This document shows positions 1-5,347 of a DNA stretch of 5,442 bases, one piece after another; position 1 is the stretch's first letter; every line of letters begins with the position of its first letter. This DNA is from an uncultured Collinsella sp. GTDB taxonomy: Bacteria; Actinomycetota; Coriobacteriia; Coriobacteriales; Coriobacteriaceae. The translations under genes and the position numbers were made by a program. The DNA lies in the NCBI GenBank assembly GCA_900553415.1, contig USDH01000110.1:1-5442 (forward strand), read 5' to 3'. A model generated the notes under the pieces. That model had not been told where the DNA came from and made no database searches. It was given only the letters and a program-made list of their open reading frames with translations.

Positions 1-17
1 TGGGATGAGGGGTTTAC

Positions 18-557
18 TTAGTTGAAGAGGGGTTTTATGGCTGAGAGGTAGTCTTTGGCTACGTTGGCTTTGTCTGCTTGAAAGTTGTGCCAGGCCCACC
101 ATTGGACGGTGGCTACGAAGCTTGAGGCTATGTGGTGTAGTAAGAAGCTGCGGTCCATGGTGCCGGCAGGACCTGCGGGGTCGACGGAGACGGTTTCGGC
201 TGCTCGTGACATGATGGTCTTGCGTAAGCAGTCGGCAAAGACGCGTGAGCCGGCGCCGGCTACGAGGGCGCGTACGCCCTGGCGGCGCTCCCAGAGGTTG
301 TTGAGGATATGCTCGACCTGCACGAGTGGGTCGTCGAGGGGCGTACCGTCATCGTCGAGGGCATGGGTGCAGATATCGCACACGAGCTCAGCGAGTAGGT
401 CATCTTTGCTCTTGAAGAGGCCGTAGAACGTGGCCCGACCCACATGGGCGCGAGCGATGATGTCACCGACGGTGATCTTGCCGTAGTCCTCTTCGCGCAG
501 CAGCTCGGAGAACGCCGTAACGATGGCGGCGCGGCTTTTTGCCTTGCGGGCATCCAT
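18..557 (-). CDS. TetR/AcrR-family transcriptional regulator, last gene of the lar operon
   Basis: Predicted 179-residue DNA-binding repressor or activator. The N-terminal TetR domain (about residues 6-55) is clear: a first helix around AAIVTAFSELL, then a helix-turn-helix at about residues 28-50 containing ITVGDIIARAHVGRATFYG and followed by LFKSKDDLL, the family signature. The C-terminal part (about 75-179), with HHIASSFVATVQWWAWHN at 141-158, resembles the small ligand-binding domains of this family; the ligand cannot be told. The ATG at 557 begins two bases after the larC stop (TAG-CC-ATG) and lacks a convincing Shine-Dalgarno sequence, so translation is probably coupled to larC. The frame stays open a further 71 codons upstream inside larC, but that part is an Arg-rich shadow with no domain. 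Position suggests it senses something linked to the nickel-pincer pathway or controls its own operon; this is inference. Family assignment is secure, role is not. Confidence 0.9.
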   Translation of the reverse strand: MDARKAKSRAAIVTAFSELLREEDYGKITVGDIIARAHVGRATFYGLFKSKDDLLAELVCDICTHALDDDGTPLDDPLVQVEHILNNLWERRQGVRALVAGAGSRVFADCLRKTIMSRAAETVSVDPAGPAGTMDRSFLLHHIASSFVATVQWWAWHNFQADKANVAKDYLSAIKPLFN

Positions 558-559
558 GG

Positions 560-1477
560 CTAGGCGTCCGCGTGAACGAGCAGGCAGCGGAGCGTACCGG
601 AACAACCCTCGTAGGGGCGCTTGCCGGCGCCGTAGCCGACGGCTTCGATGCGGTAGCGGGCCGGAAGATGCTCGGACGTACGCAGTGCGGCGACGATGGC
701 GGCGCCCGTGGGCGTCACGAGCTCGCCGGCGACCGGTGCGGGCGTGAGGGCGATATTGCCTGCCTGGCATAGGTTGACGACGGCGGGGACGGGAATGGGC
801 ATGAGGCCGTGGGCGCAGCGAATGGTGCCGTGGCCCTCGGAAAGCGACTCGACCACGATGTCCTCAATACCCAGGTCGTCGAGGCAGATGGCGACCGAGC
901 AGACGTCGACGATGGAGTCGACGGCGCCCACCTCGTGGAACATGACGGTCTCGGGCGTCTTGCCGTGAGCCTTGGCCTCGGCGGCGGCGAGCGCGGTAAA
1001 GATGGCGATCGCGCGACGCTTGGCGCCATCGCTTAGCTGCGAGCCATCGATGATGGCGGTGACGTCCGCCAAAGAACGGTGGTGATGGCCGTGGGCGTGA
1101 TGGTGACCCTCGTGGCCATGACCGTGGGCCTCATGGTCATGCTCGTGGCAGTGCTCGTGCTCGTGCTCGCCATGATCATGATGGCGGTGCTCATGCTCGT
1201 GCGTGTGCTCGGCAGCTGCTTCGTTGCCGTAGAGCCAGGCCATATCGTGATCGTGGTTCTCGAGCTCCTCTGCAAGCTGGACGTCGAAATCGCAGGCGTC
1301 GATGCCATGCTTGCTTACGCGTGTGACGGCGATCGTAAAGCCGTCGACCGGCAGCGTGGCGAGCTGCTCGTGCAGATGCTCCTCGCTGGCGCCCAGGTCG
1401 AGCAGGGCCGCGACGGTCATATCGCCGCTGATGCCCGAGGTGCCGTCGATGATAAGCGTATGCTGATGGTTGGACAT
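560..1477 (-). CDS. larC: Nickel-pincer cofactor biosynthesis protein LarC, N-terminal (LarC1) part only
   Basis: LarC inserts nickel into the pyridinium bis-thiocarboxylate mononucleotide in a CTP-dependent reaction, completing the pincer cofactor of lactate racemase and related enzymes. Visible LarC1 features: DGTSGISGDM near the N-terminus (residues 11-20), MFHEVGAVDSIVDV at 179-192, PIPVPAVV at 227-234, ELVTPTGAAI at 252-261 and GYGAG at 281-285. A His-rich loop fills residues 75-133. The protein ends at 305 residues, soon after GYGAG, whereas fused LarC proteins are about 400-430 residues and continue into LarC2. No LarC2 sequence follows; the next reading frame is the TetR gene. The ATG at 1477 is preceded by TAAGGAG, whose first three bases are the larB stop codon, so larB and larC are coupled. 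This is either a split system with larC2 elsewhere or a truncated LarC. Confidence 0.93.
   Translation of the reverse strand: MSNHQHTLIIDGTSGISGDMTVAALLDLGASEEHLHEQLATLPVDGFTIAVTRVSKHGIDACDFDVQLAEELENHDHDMAWLYGNEAAAEHTHEHEHRHHDHGEHEHEHCHEHDHEAHGHGHEGHHHAHGHHHRSLADVTAIIDGSQLSDGAKRRAIAIFTALAAAEAKAHGKTPETVMFHEVGAVDSIVDVCSVAICLDDLGIEDIVVESLSEGHGTIRCAHGLMPIPVPAVVNLCQAGNIALTPAPVAGELVTPTGAAIVAALRTSEHLPARYRIEAVGYGAGKRPYEGCSGTLRCLLVHADA
1079..1207 (-). repeat. His-rich low-complexity segment inside larC
   Basis: Codons 91-133 of larC hold 23 histidines in 43 residues, in HEHEH, HDHEAHGHGH and HHHAHGHHH patterns, plus one Cys (residue 110) and many Asp/Glu. At DNA level this is a run of CAC/CAT alternating mainly with GAG and GGC codons. 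Such a segment is a plausible nickel-binding or storage loop. His-rich loops are common in nickel-insertion proteins such as HypB, UreE and LarC homologues. Read on the opposite strand it gives a false Met/Val-rich hydrophobic frame. Confidence 0.9.
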
Positions 1478-1483
1478 GGAATG

Positions 1484-1490
1484 CTCCTTA
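1484..1490 (-). promoter_or_regulatory. larC ribosome binding site overlapping the larB stop codon
   Basis: On the minus strand the sequence reads TAAGGAG-CATTCC-ATG. The TAA is the larB stop, and AAGGAG is a strong Shine-Dalgarno sequence six bases before the larC ATG. The overlap fixes both gene ends and points to coupled translation. Confidence 0.85.
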
Positions 1491-2270
1491 GCGGGCGCGG
1501 GGTGTGCCGGCGCTCAGATGATTGATAAGACTTGCCTGGTATGCGGCACCAAAGCCGTTGTCGATATTGACGACCGAAACGCCGCTGGCGCAGGAGTTGA
1601 GCATGGCGAGCAGCGCGGCCACGCCACCAAAGTTCGCGCCGTAGCCCACGCTGGTGGGAACGGCAATGACCGGACAGCTCACCAGGCCGCCGATAACGCT
1701 CGCCAGCGCGCCTTCCATGCCGGCGATGGCGATGACCACCTGCGCCTGAGCAAGCTCCTCGGCATGCGCGAGTAGGCGGTGCAGGCCGGCGACGCCTACG
1801 TCGTAGAGGCGGTCGACCTCGTTGCCATAGAACTCGGCCGTCAACGCGGCTTCCTCGGCGACGGGCAAGTCGCTCGTGCCGGCGCAGGCGACGACGATGC
1901 GTCCGTTACCGGTGGGGGAGGGCTTGCCGCCCACGAGGGCGAGCTGCGCGTCCGGGACATATCCCAGGTCGATGCCGTTGTCGAGGAGCTCCGAGATGCG
2001 GGCTGCTTTTTCGCTGTCCAGGCGTGTGACCAGGATGCGCTCCTGGCCGGCATCGCGCAGCGCTTCGATAATGGCGGCAATCTGCTTGGCGGTTTTACCC
2101 GCACCGTAGACAACCTCGCCGGCTCCCTGGCGCACCCCGCGCGAAAGATCGAGCTGCGCAAAGCCCAAATCGGCGGTCGGAGCCGTCTGGATGCGCGTAA
2201 GGGCGTCGGCGGGGGTGACTGATCCGCCGGCAACATCGCTCAGCAGCTGCTCTAGATCTCGCTTATCCAT
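1488..2270 (-). CDS. larB: Pyridinium-3,5-biscarboxylic acid mononucleotide synthase LarB
   Basis: LarB carboxylates the pyridinium ring of nicotinic acid adenine dinucleotide and releases AMP, giving the mononucleotide that LarE then sulfurates and LarC nickelates. The 260-residue product matches LarB throughout. It has the N-terminal element LDLSRGVRQGAGEVVYGAGK (residues 40-59), GTSDLPVAEEA at 131-141, then a PurE-like (AIR carboxylase) domain with AGMEGALASVIGGL at 183-196, PVIAVPTSVGYGANFGGVAA at 200-219 and NIDNGFGA at 235-242. Cys227 (in MLNSCASG) sits where the substrate-binding cysteine of LarB is expected. Length is typical. I chose the ATG at 2270 because GAAGGGA lies six bases upstream and MDKRDLEQLL is a normal LarB N-terminus; an in-frame ATG at 2303 has no such support. 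larC follows after 10 bases. A soluble cytoplasmic enzyme is expected. Confidence 0.96.
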   Translation of the reverse strand: MDKRDLEQLLSDVAGGSVTPADALTRIQTAPTADLGFAQLDLSRGVRQGAGEVVYGAGKTAKQIAAIIEALRDAGQERILVTRLDSEKAARISELLDNGIDLGYVPDAQLALVGGKPSPTGNGRIVVACAGTSDLPVAEEAALTAEFYGNEVDRLYDVGVAGLHRLLAHAEELAQAQVVIAIAGMEGALASVIGGLVSCPVIAVPTSVGYGANFGGVAALLAMLNSCASGVSVVNIDNGFGAAYQASLINHLSAGTPRAR

Positions 2271-2314
2271 ATATGTTCCCTTCGACGGCGCAAAGTCTAG
2301 CACTCAAAGGGTAT

Positions 2315-2348
2315 GTTTCCGAACACTAAGACAAAATTGTTCGGAAAC
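2315..2348. promoter_or_regulatory. Perfect 11-bp inverted repeat upstream of larB (candidate operator)
   Basis: GTTTCCGAACA (2315-2325) and TGTTCGGAAAC (2338-2348) are exact reverse complements separated by 12 bp. The arm centres are 23 bp apart, about two helical turns. The repeat lies 45 bp upstream of the larB ATG. On the minus strand the larB-proximal arm could overlap a weak -35 region; a poor -10 match, TAGACT with an upstream TG (2298 downwards), lies closer to larB. No U-tract follows on either strand, so it does not look like a terminator. A binding site for the co-encoded TetR protein or another dimeric regulator is the simplest reading, but the regulator is inferred. Confidence 0.55.
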
Positions 2349-2353
2349 TATAG

Positions 2354-2386
2354 GACGGATTGATTCAATTGTTAGACGGATCGATT
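2354..2386. repeat. Pair of 12-bp direct repeats between serB and larB
   Basis: GACGGATTGATT (2354-2365) and GACGGATCGATT (2375-2386) differ at one base and are 21 bp apart, two helical turns. The second copy runs into the serB stop codon (2385-2387). Between and across them lies ATTGATTCAAT (2359-2369), an odd-length palindrome. This could be a second protein-binding site upstream of larB. The function is unknown. Confidence 0.45.
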
Positions 2387-3020
2387 AGTCACGCAGGATG
2401 ATGTCCATGGCGAGCATCAGGTTGCGCTCGTCGATGGCAAACGGGGCAGCTTCGCGCGTCTTGGGCTTGGCGCAAAACGCGATGCCCGTGCCCGCGGCCT
2501 GAATCATGGGGATGTCGTTGGCGCCGTCGCCGATCGCGACGGTATGGGCCATATCGACGCCGCACTCAACTGCCCAGTCCAGCAGCTGGATGAGCTTGGA
2601 CTCCTTGGTCACAATGCCGGCAGCCAACTTACCGGTGAGCTTGCCGTCCACGACTTCCAGGCGGTTGGCCAGGCAAAAATCGATACCCGCGGCGGCTACG
2701 ATCTTGTCAGCGATCTCGTGGAAGCCGCCGCTTACCACGCCGACCTTCCAGCCCTTGCTGTGTGCCGAACGCACAAGCTCCAGCGCGCCGGGGGTAAATG
2801 TCACGCGTTCAAAGGTGCGCTCGAACACACTCTCGTCCAGGCCGGCGAGCAGCCCCACGCGCTCCTCGAGCGCTTGCTTAAAGTCCAGCTCGCCGCGCAT
2901 GGCGCGTTCGGTGATCCGCGCAACTTGCTCGCCCACGCCTGCCTCCTCGCCCAACAGGTCGATGACCTCCTGGTTGATGAGCGTGGAGTCGATATCCATA
3001 ACGATGAGGCGTGCAGTCAT
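2385..3020 (-). CDS. serB: Phosphoserine phosphatase SerB (HAD superfamily)
   Basis: Catalyses the last step of serine synthesis, O-phosphoserine to L-serine plus phosphate, in the cytoplasm. The 211-residue protein carries all HAD motifs: motif I DIDST at residues 9-13 (nucleophile Asp9, acid/base Asp11), motif II VVSGGF with Ser97, motif III Lys142 in KESKLIQLL, and motif IV GDGANDIPMIQAAG from 164 with Asp165 and Asp169. The helical cap (about 15-75) includes MRGELDFKQALEERVGLLAG, typical of SerB. It is the short catalytic-only form; E. coli SerB has an extra N-terminal region. The start at 3020 is preceded by GGAAAGG six bases upstream. An in-frame ATG at 3065 would add 15 residues without a family match. 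No terminator is visible before larB, so readthrough into the lar genes is possible. serB is divergent from aspS. Confidence 0.95.
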   Translation of the reverse strand: MTARLIVMDIDSTLINQEVIDLLGEEAGVGEQVARITERAMRGELDFKQALEERVGLLAGLDESVFERTFERVTFTPGALELVRSAHSKGWKVGVVSGGFHEIADKIVAAAGIDFCLANRLEVVDGKLTGKLAAGIVTKESKLIQLLDWAVECGVDMAHTVAIGDGANDIPMIQAAGTGIAFCAKPKTREAAPFAIDERNLMLAMDIILRD

Positions 3021-3067
3021 GGCGGGCCTTTCCGAGTGCAGTTGTATTGGGGCACATTGTCGCACGC

Positions 3068-3097
3068 GGCGCGCCTTGGCGACGGCCAGGCCGCGCC
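3068..3097. other. GC-rich imperfect hairpin in the serB-aspS divergent region
   Basis: GGCGCG (3068-3073) pairs with CGCGCC (3092-3097). Inside it CCT and GGC (3074-3076, 3078-3080) pair with GCC and AGG (3085-3087, 3088-3090), leaving single-base bulges at 3077 and 3091 and a 4-base loop. On the minus strand it would lie in a serB leader if transcription starts upstream of it. On the plus strand only a weak T-rich stretch follows, and nothing upstream needs terminating. Role unknown. Confidence 0.45.
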
Positions 3098-3165
3098 AAT
3101 TGTTTCGTCTCCGTCAAGTCTTTGGGCGAGAACTACTTTTCCGCGGCACATCGACACAGGTGCGA

Positions 3166-3171
3166 TAAGAT
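3166..3171 (+). promoter_or_regulatory. Weak candidate -10 element for aspS
   Basis: TAAGAT (3166-3171) lies in an AT-rich island, GATAAGATAGAA, within an otherwise GC-rich region about 105 bp before aspS. It matches TATAAT at 4 of 6 positions. No good -35 hexamer sits at 16-18 bp; TCGACA (3151-3156) resembles one but is too close. If used, it gives a leader of roughly 100 nt containing the stem-loop at 3214-3255. Confidence 0.3.
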
Positions 3172-3205
3172 AGAACGCCATGTCTGGCTGCGCGGTTTAC
3201 GCAGG

Positions 3206-3255
3206 CCGGGCAAATCTGTACGACGCCGCCCGGAACGACACGGGGCGGCACAGAT
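3206..3255 (+). promoter_or_regulatory. Structured aspS 5' leader with two competing stems
   Basis: Main stem: ATCTGT (3214-3219) pairs with ACAGAT (3250-3255), and GCCGCCC (3225-3231) pairs with GGGCGGC (3243-3249). That gives 13 perfect base pairs with a one-sided 5-nt bulge (3220-3224) and an 11-nt loop. It ends six bases before the Shine-Dalgarno sequence. An alternative stem pairs CCGGGC (3206-3211) with GCCCGG (3228-3233) and shares bases 3228-3231, so the two cannot form together. A small hairpin, CTGCG/CGCAG (3188-3192 with 3200-3204), precedes them. No U-tract follows, so any control would act on translation or RNA stability. I see no T-box motif. Confidence 0.45.
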
Positions 3256-3260
3256 CCATA

Positions 3261-3267
3261 AAGGAGG
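3261..3267 (+). promoter_or_regulatory. aspS ribosome binding site
   Basis: AAGGAGG at nine bases before the ATG at 3277 is a near-perfect Shine-Dalgarno sequence. It decides the aspS start over the in-frame Met at codon 12. Confidence 0.9.
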
Positions 3268-3276
3268 ATCACTGGT

Positions 3277-5064
3277 ATGAGCCAGACCCGTCCCATTGAC
3301 GAGCATTCCATGCACACCCGTACCTGCGGCGAGCTTCGCTTCGAGAACGTGGGCGAAGAAGTCACCCTCACCGGTTGGGTGAGCCGTCGCCGCGACCACG
3401 GCGGCCTTATCTTCTGCGACCTTCGCGATCGCGAGGGCATCACGCAGCTCACCTTCGACCCCGAGCATTCCGACGGCGATGCCTTTAAGATCGCCGAGAC
3501 CATGCGTCCCGAGTGGCCCATCAAGATTCACGGCGTCGTGCGCGCCCGTGGCGAGGAGACCACCAACACCAAGCTCGCGACCGGCGAGATCGAGGTCCTG
3601 ACCGATCATGCCGAGGTGCTCAACACTTCCGTCACCCCGCCGTTCCAGATCGAGGACGGCATCGAGACCAGCGAGGACACCCGCCTGCGCTATCGCTATC
3701 TGGACCTCCGTCGTCCCGAGATGATGGCCAACCTCAAGCTGCGCTCCGACTTTACCTTTGCCATTCGCGAGGCGCTGCACAACCGTGAGTTCATGGAGGT
3801 CGAGACGCCCTCCCTGTTCAAGTCCACGCCCGAGGGCGCCCGCGACTTCATCGTCCCCAGCCGCATCCAGCCGGGCAACTTCTATGCCCTGCCGCAGTCC
3901 CCGCAGCTCCTGAAGCAGCTGCTTATGGTCGGTGGCGTCGAGCGCTACTATCAGGTTGCCAAGTGCTTCCGCGACGAGGACCTGCGTGCCGACCGTCAGC
4001 CCGAGTTCACCCAGGTCGATATCGAGATGTCCTTCGTGGACCAGAACGACGTTATGAGCGCGCTCGAAGAGGTTCTTGCCGATGCCTTCGGCCGTATGGG
4101 TGTCGAGATGCCCACGCCGCTGCGTCGCATGAACTACTGGGAGGCCATGGACACCTATGGCTCCGACAAGCCCGATACCCGCTATGGCATGCACTTGGTC
4201 GACCTGACCGACATCTTCGCCAACTCTAAGTTCAAGGTCTTTGCGACTGCCGCGAACGAGGAGGGCTCTGTCATTAAGGCCATCAACGCCAAGGGCGCCG
4301 GTGCCTGGGCTCGCGCCAAGATCGATAAGCTTGCCGGCGTGGCCTCCACGTTTGGCGCCAAGGGCCTGGCCTGGATCGCTTTCCGCGAGGACGGCTCCAT
4401 CAACAGCCCCATCGTCAAGTTCTTCTCGGACGAGGAGATGGCTGCTCTGCGCGAGCGCATGGACGTCGAGCCCGGCGACCTTGTGATGTTTGCCGCCGGC
4501 CCGCGCCTGCTCTCCGACGAGATCCTGGGCGGCATGCGTTCCCACATGGCCAACGCGCTCGAGATCAAGCGCGAGGGCCACGACTTCCTGTGGGTCGTCA
4601 ACTTCCCGCTGTTCCACTGGGACGAGGATCGCAAGGCCTATGCAGCCGAGCACCAGCCCTTCACCCTGCCGACCGAGACCGACATCGCCAAGATCGAGGC
4701 CGATCCGTTGGCAGCCGGTTCGTGCACCTACGACTTTGTCATGGACGGCTTTGAGGCCGGCGGCGGCGGTATGCGTATCCACAACGCCGAGATGCAGATG
4801 TCCATGCTCAAGCTCCTGGGCTTTACCGAGGAGCGCGCCGAGTCGCAGTTTGGCTTCCTCATGGAGGCCCTCAAGTTTGGTGCGCCCCCGATGGGCGGTT
4901 TCGCTCTGGGTCTGGACCGCGTGTGCATGCTGCTCACCGGTTCCGACTCCATCCGCGATGTCATGGCGTTCCCCAAGACGGCCAGCGGCTCCGATCTCAT
5001 GTCGGGCGCCCCGAGTGCCGTTAGTGGCGCCCAGCTCAAGGACGTCAGCCTGCGCCTGATGTAG
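3277..5064 (+). CDS. aspS: Aspartyl-tRNA synthetase, bacterial type
   Basis: Charges tRNA-Asp with aspartate in the cytoplasm; essential for translation. The 595-residue product has the full bacterial AspRS layout. The N-terminal OB-fold anticodon-binding domain (about 12-115) includes TGWVSRRRDHGGLIFCDLRD. The class II catalytic core begins near RYRYLDLRR (138-146), with EVETPSLFKSTPEGARDF at 174-191 and motif 2 FRDEDLRADRQPEFTQVD at 231-248. The bacterial GAD insertion domain follows YGSDKPDTRYG (294-304) and extends to about 420. The C-terminal core has FPLFHWDEDRKAYAAEHQPF (443-462) and motif 3 GFALGLDR (541-548). Length fits the usual 580-600. His41 in RRDHGG is the residue often seen in non-discriminating AspRS, where E. 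coli has Leu; that reading is tentative. The gene appears monocistronic: divergent from serB, preceded by a structured leader and followed by a terminator. Confidence 0.98.
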   Translation: MSQTRPIDEHSMHTRTCGELRFENVGEEVTLTGWVSRRRDHGGLIFCDLRDREGITQLTFDPEHSDGDAFKIAETMRPEWPIKIHGVVRARGEETTNTKLATGEIEVLTDHAEVLNTSVTPPFQIEDGIETSEDTRLRYRYLDLRRPEMMANLKLRSDFTFAIREALHNREFMEVETPSLFKSTPEGARDFIVPSRIQPGNFYALPQSPQLLKQLLMVGGVERYYQVAKCFRDEDLRADRQPEFTQVDIEMSFVDQNDVMSALEEVLADAFGRMGVEMPTPLRRMNYWEAMDTYGSDKPDTRYGMHLVDLTDIFANSKFKVFATAANEEGSVIKAINAKGAGAWARAKIDKLAGVASTFGAKGLAWIAFREDGSINSPIVKFFSDEEMAALRERMDVEPGDLVMFAAGPRLLSDEILGGMRSHMANALEIKREGHDFLWVVNFPLFHWDEDRKAYAAEHQPFTLPTETDIAKIEADPLAAGSCTYDFVMDGFEAGGGGMRIHNAEMQMSMLKLLGFTEERAESQFGFLMEALKFGAPPMGGFALGLDRVCMLLTGSDSIRDVMAFPKTASGSDLMSGAPSAVSGAQLKDVSLRLM

Positions 5065-5087
5065 GCAAGCGGCCACAAATTGCTTGC
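5065..5087 (+). other. Small hairpin directly after the aspS stop
   Basis: GCAAGC (5065-5070) pairs with GCTTGC (5082-5087) around an 11-nt loop, starting at the first base after the aspS TAG and ending where the terminator stem begins. It may stack on the terminator or protect the 3' end. A chance pairing is also possible. Confidence 0.4.
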
Positions 5088-5124
5088 AACGAGGGAAGGA
5101 CGCGTGCCTTCCCTCGTTTTTTAT
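5088..5124 (+). terminator. Intrinsic terminator of aspS
   Basis: AACGAGGGAAGG (5088-5099) and CCTTCCCTCGTT (5107-5118) form a perfect 12-bp stem with a 7-nt loop. A run of six T (5117-5122) follows the G at 5116. It starts 23 bp after the aspS stop. There is no T-tract on the minus-strand side, so it works rightwards. Confidence 0.93.
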
Positions 5125-5163
5125 ACGCCGAGATTGTGAGGGCATGGGGTGACCGGACGTCGC

Positions 5164-5271
5164 GGAAACTGCGACCCGGAATTTCGGCTCAGAACGGGAT
5201 ATGCTTTCCCAAACAGTGCTCAACCGGAAACTGCGACCCAGTTTGAGGCCTCAAAACGGGACGCACTTTCC
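5164..5271. repeat. Two tandem copies of a palindromic repeat, 62-bp period
   Basis: Copies at 5164-5209 and 5226-5271 align without gaps at 34 of 46 positions. Each begins with the identical 14-mer GGAAACTGCGACCC and ends in CTTTCC, with CTCA-N-AACGGGA between. Each copy is itself an inverted repeat. The second is nearly complete: 5225-5272 pairs at 20 of 24 positions around the perfect centre TTTGAGGCCTCAAA (5242-5255). The first has lost most of its centre and part of its right arm. The copies lie downstream of the aspS terminator in non-coding DNA. The look is that of a dispersed intergenic palindromic element (REP- or MITE-like), but other copies cannot be checked here. No flanking target duplication is evident. 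Confidence 0.75.
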
Positions 5272-5326
5272 GCCTGACCAACCCTCGCCGTCATTTCGCC
5301 GTTCAGCGGCCCGCACCAGCGGTCTC

Positions 5327-5347
5327 GTTCACATAAAATATATGAAC
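5327..5347. repeat. AT-rich inverted repeat overlapping the LexA-like site
   Basis: GTTCACATA (5327-5335) and TATATGAAC (5339-5347) are reverse complements at 8 of 9 positions around a 3-bp centre. The right arm shares GAAC with the palindrome at 5344-5355, giving three GTTC/GAAC half-sites in 29 bp. TAAAAT (5334-5339) also matches a -10 hexamer at 5 of 6 positions, but no -35 is placed properly. Confidence 0.4.

Noticed and set aside
7..35. GAGGGGTTT direct repeat at the tetR 3' end
   Set aside because: Nine bases, 20 bp apart, partly inside the coding region; easily chance.
555..620. Programmed -1 frameshift fusing LarC1 to the downstream frame, as LarC1-LarC2 in L. plantarum
   Set aside because: A -1 shift would lead into the TetR frame, not LarC2, and there is no slippery heptamer near the larC end.
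558..770. N-terminal extension of the TetR frame into larC
   Set aside because: It overlaps larC coding sequence, is Arg-rich with no family match, and the TetR domain starts normally at the ATG at 557.
1079..1525. Hydrophobic Met/Val/Leu-rich plus-strand frame resembling a membrane protein
   Set aside because: It is the complement of the His-rich codons of larC (CAT/CAC read as ATG/GTG); no other support.
2315..2348. Inverted repeat as the serB transcription terminator
   Set aside because: No U-tract follows the stem on the minus strand, and the loop is long at 12 nt.
3180..3276. T-box riboswitch in the aspS leader
   Set aside because: No conserved T-box sequence, no convincing specifier loop, and the region is too short for a classical T-box.
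3133..5223. Very long open frame antisense to aspS
   Set aside because: It mirrors the GC-biased third positions of aspS, its protein is low-complexity with no domain, and it runs through the aspS terminator and the first palindromic repeat.
5164..5271. Short CRISPR array
   Set aside because: Only two copies, each an extended palindrome, with a 16-bp gap and divergent centres; no cas genes.
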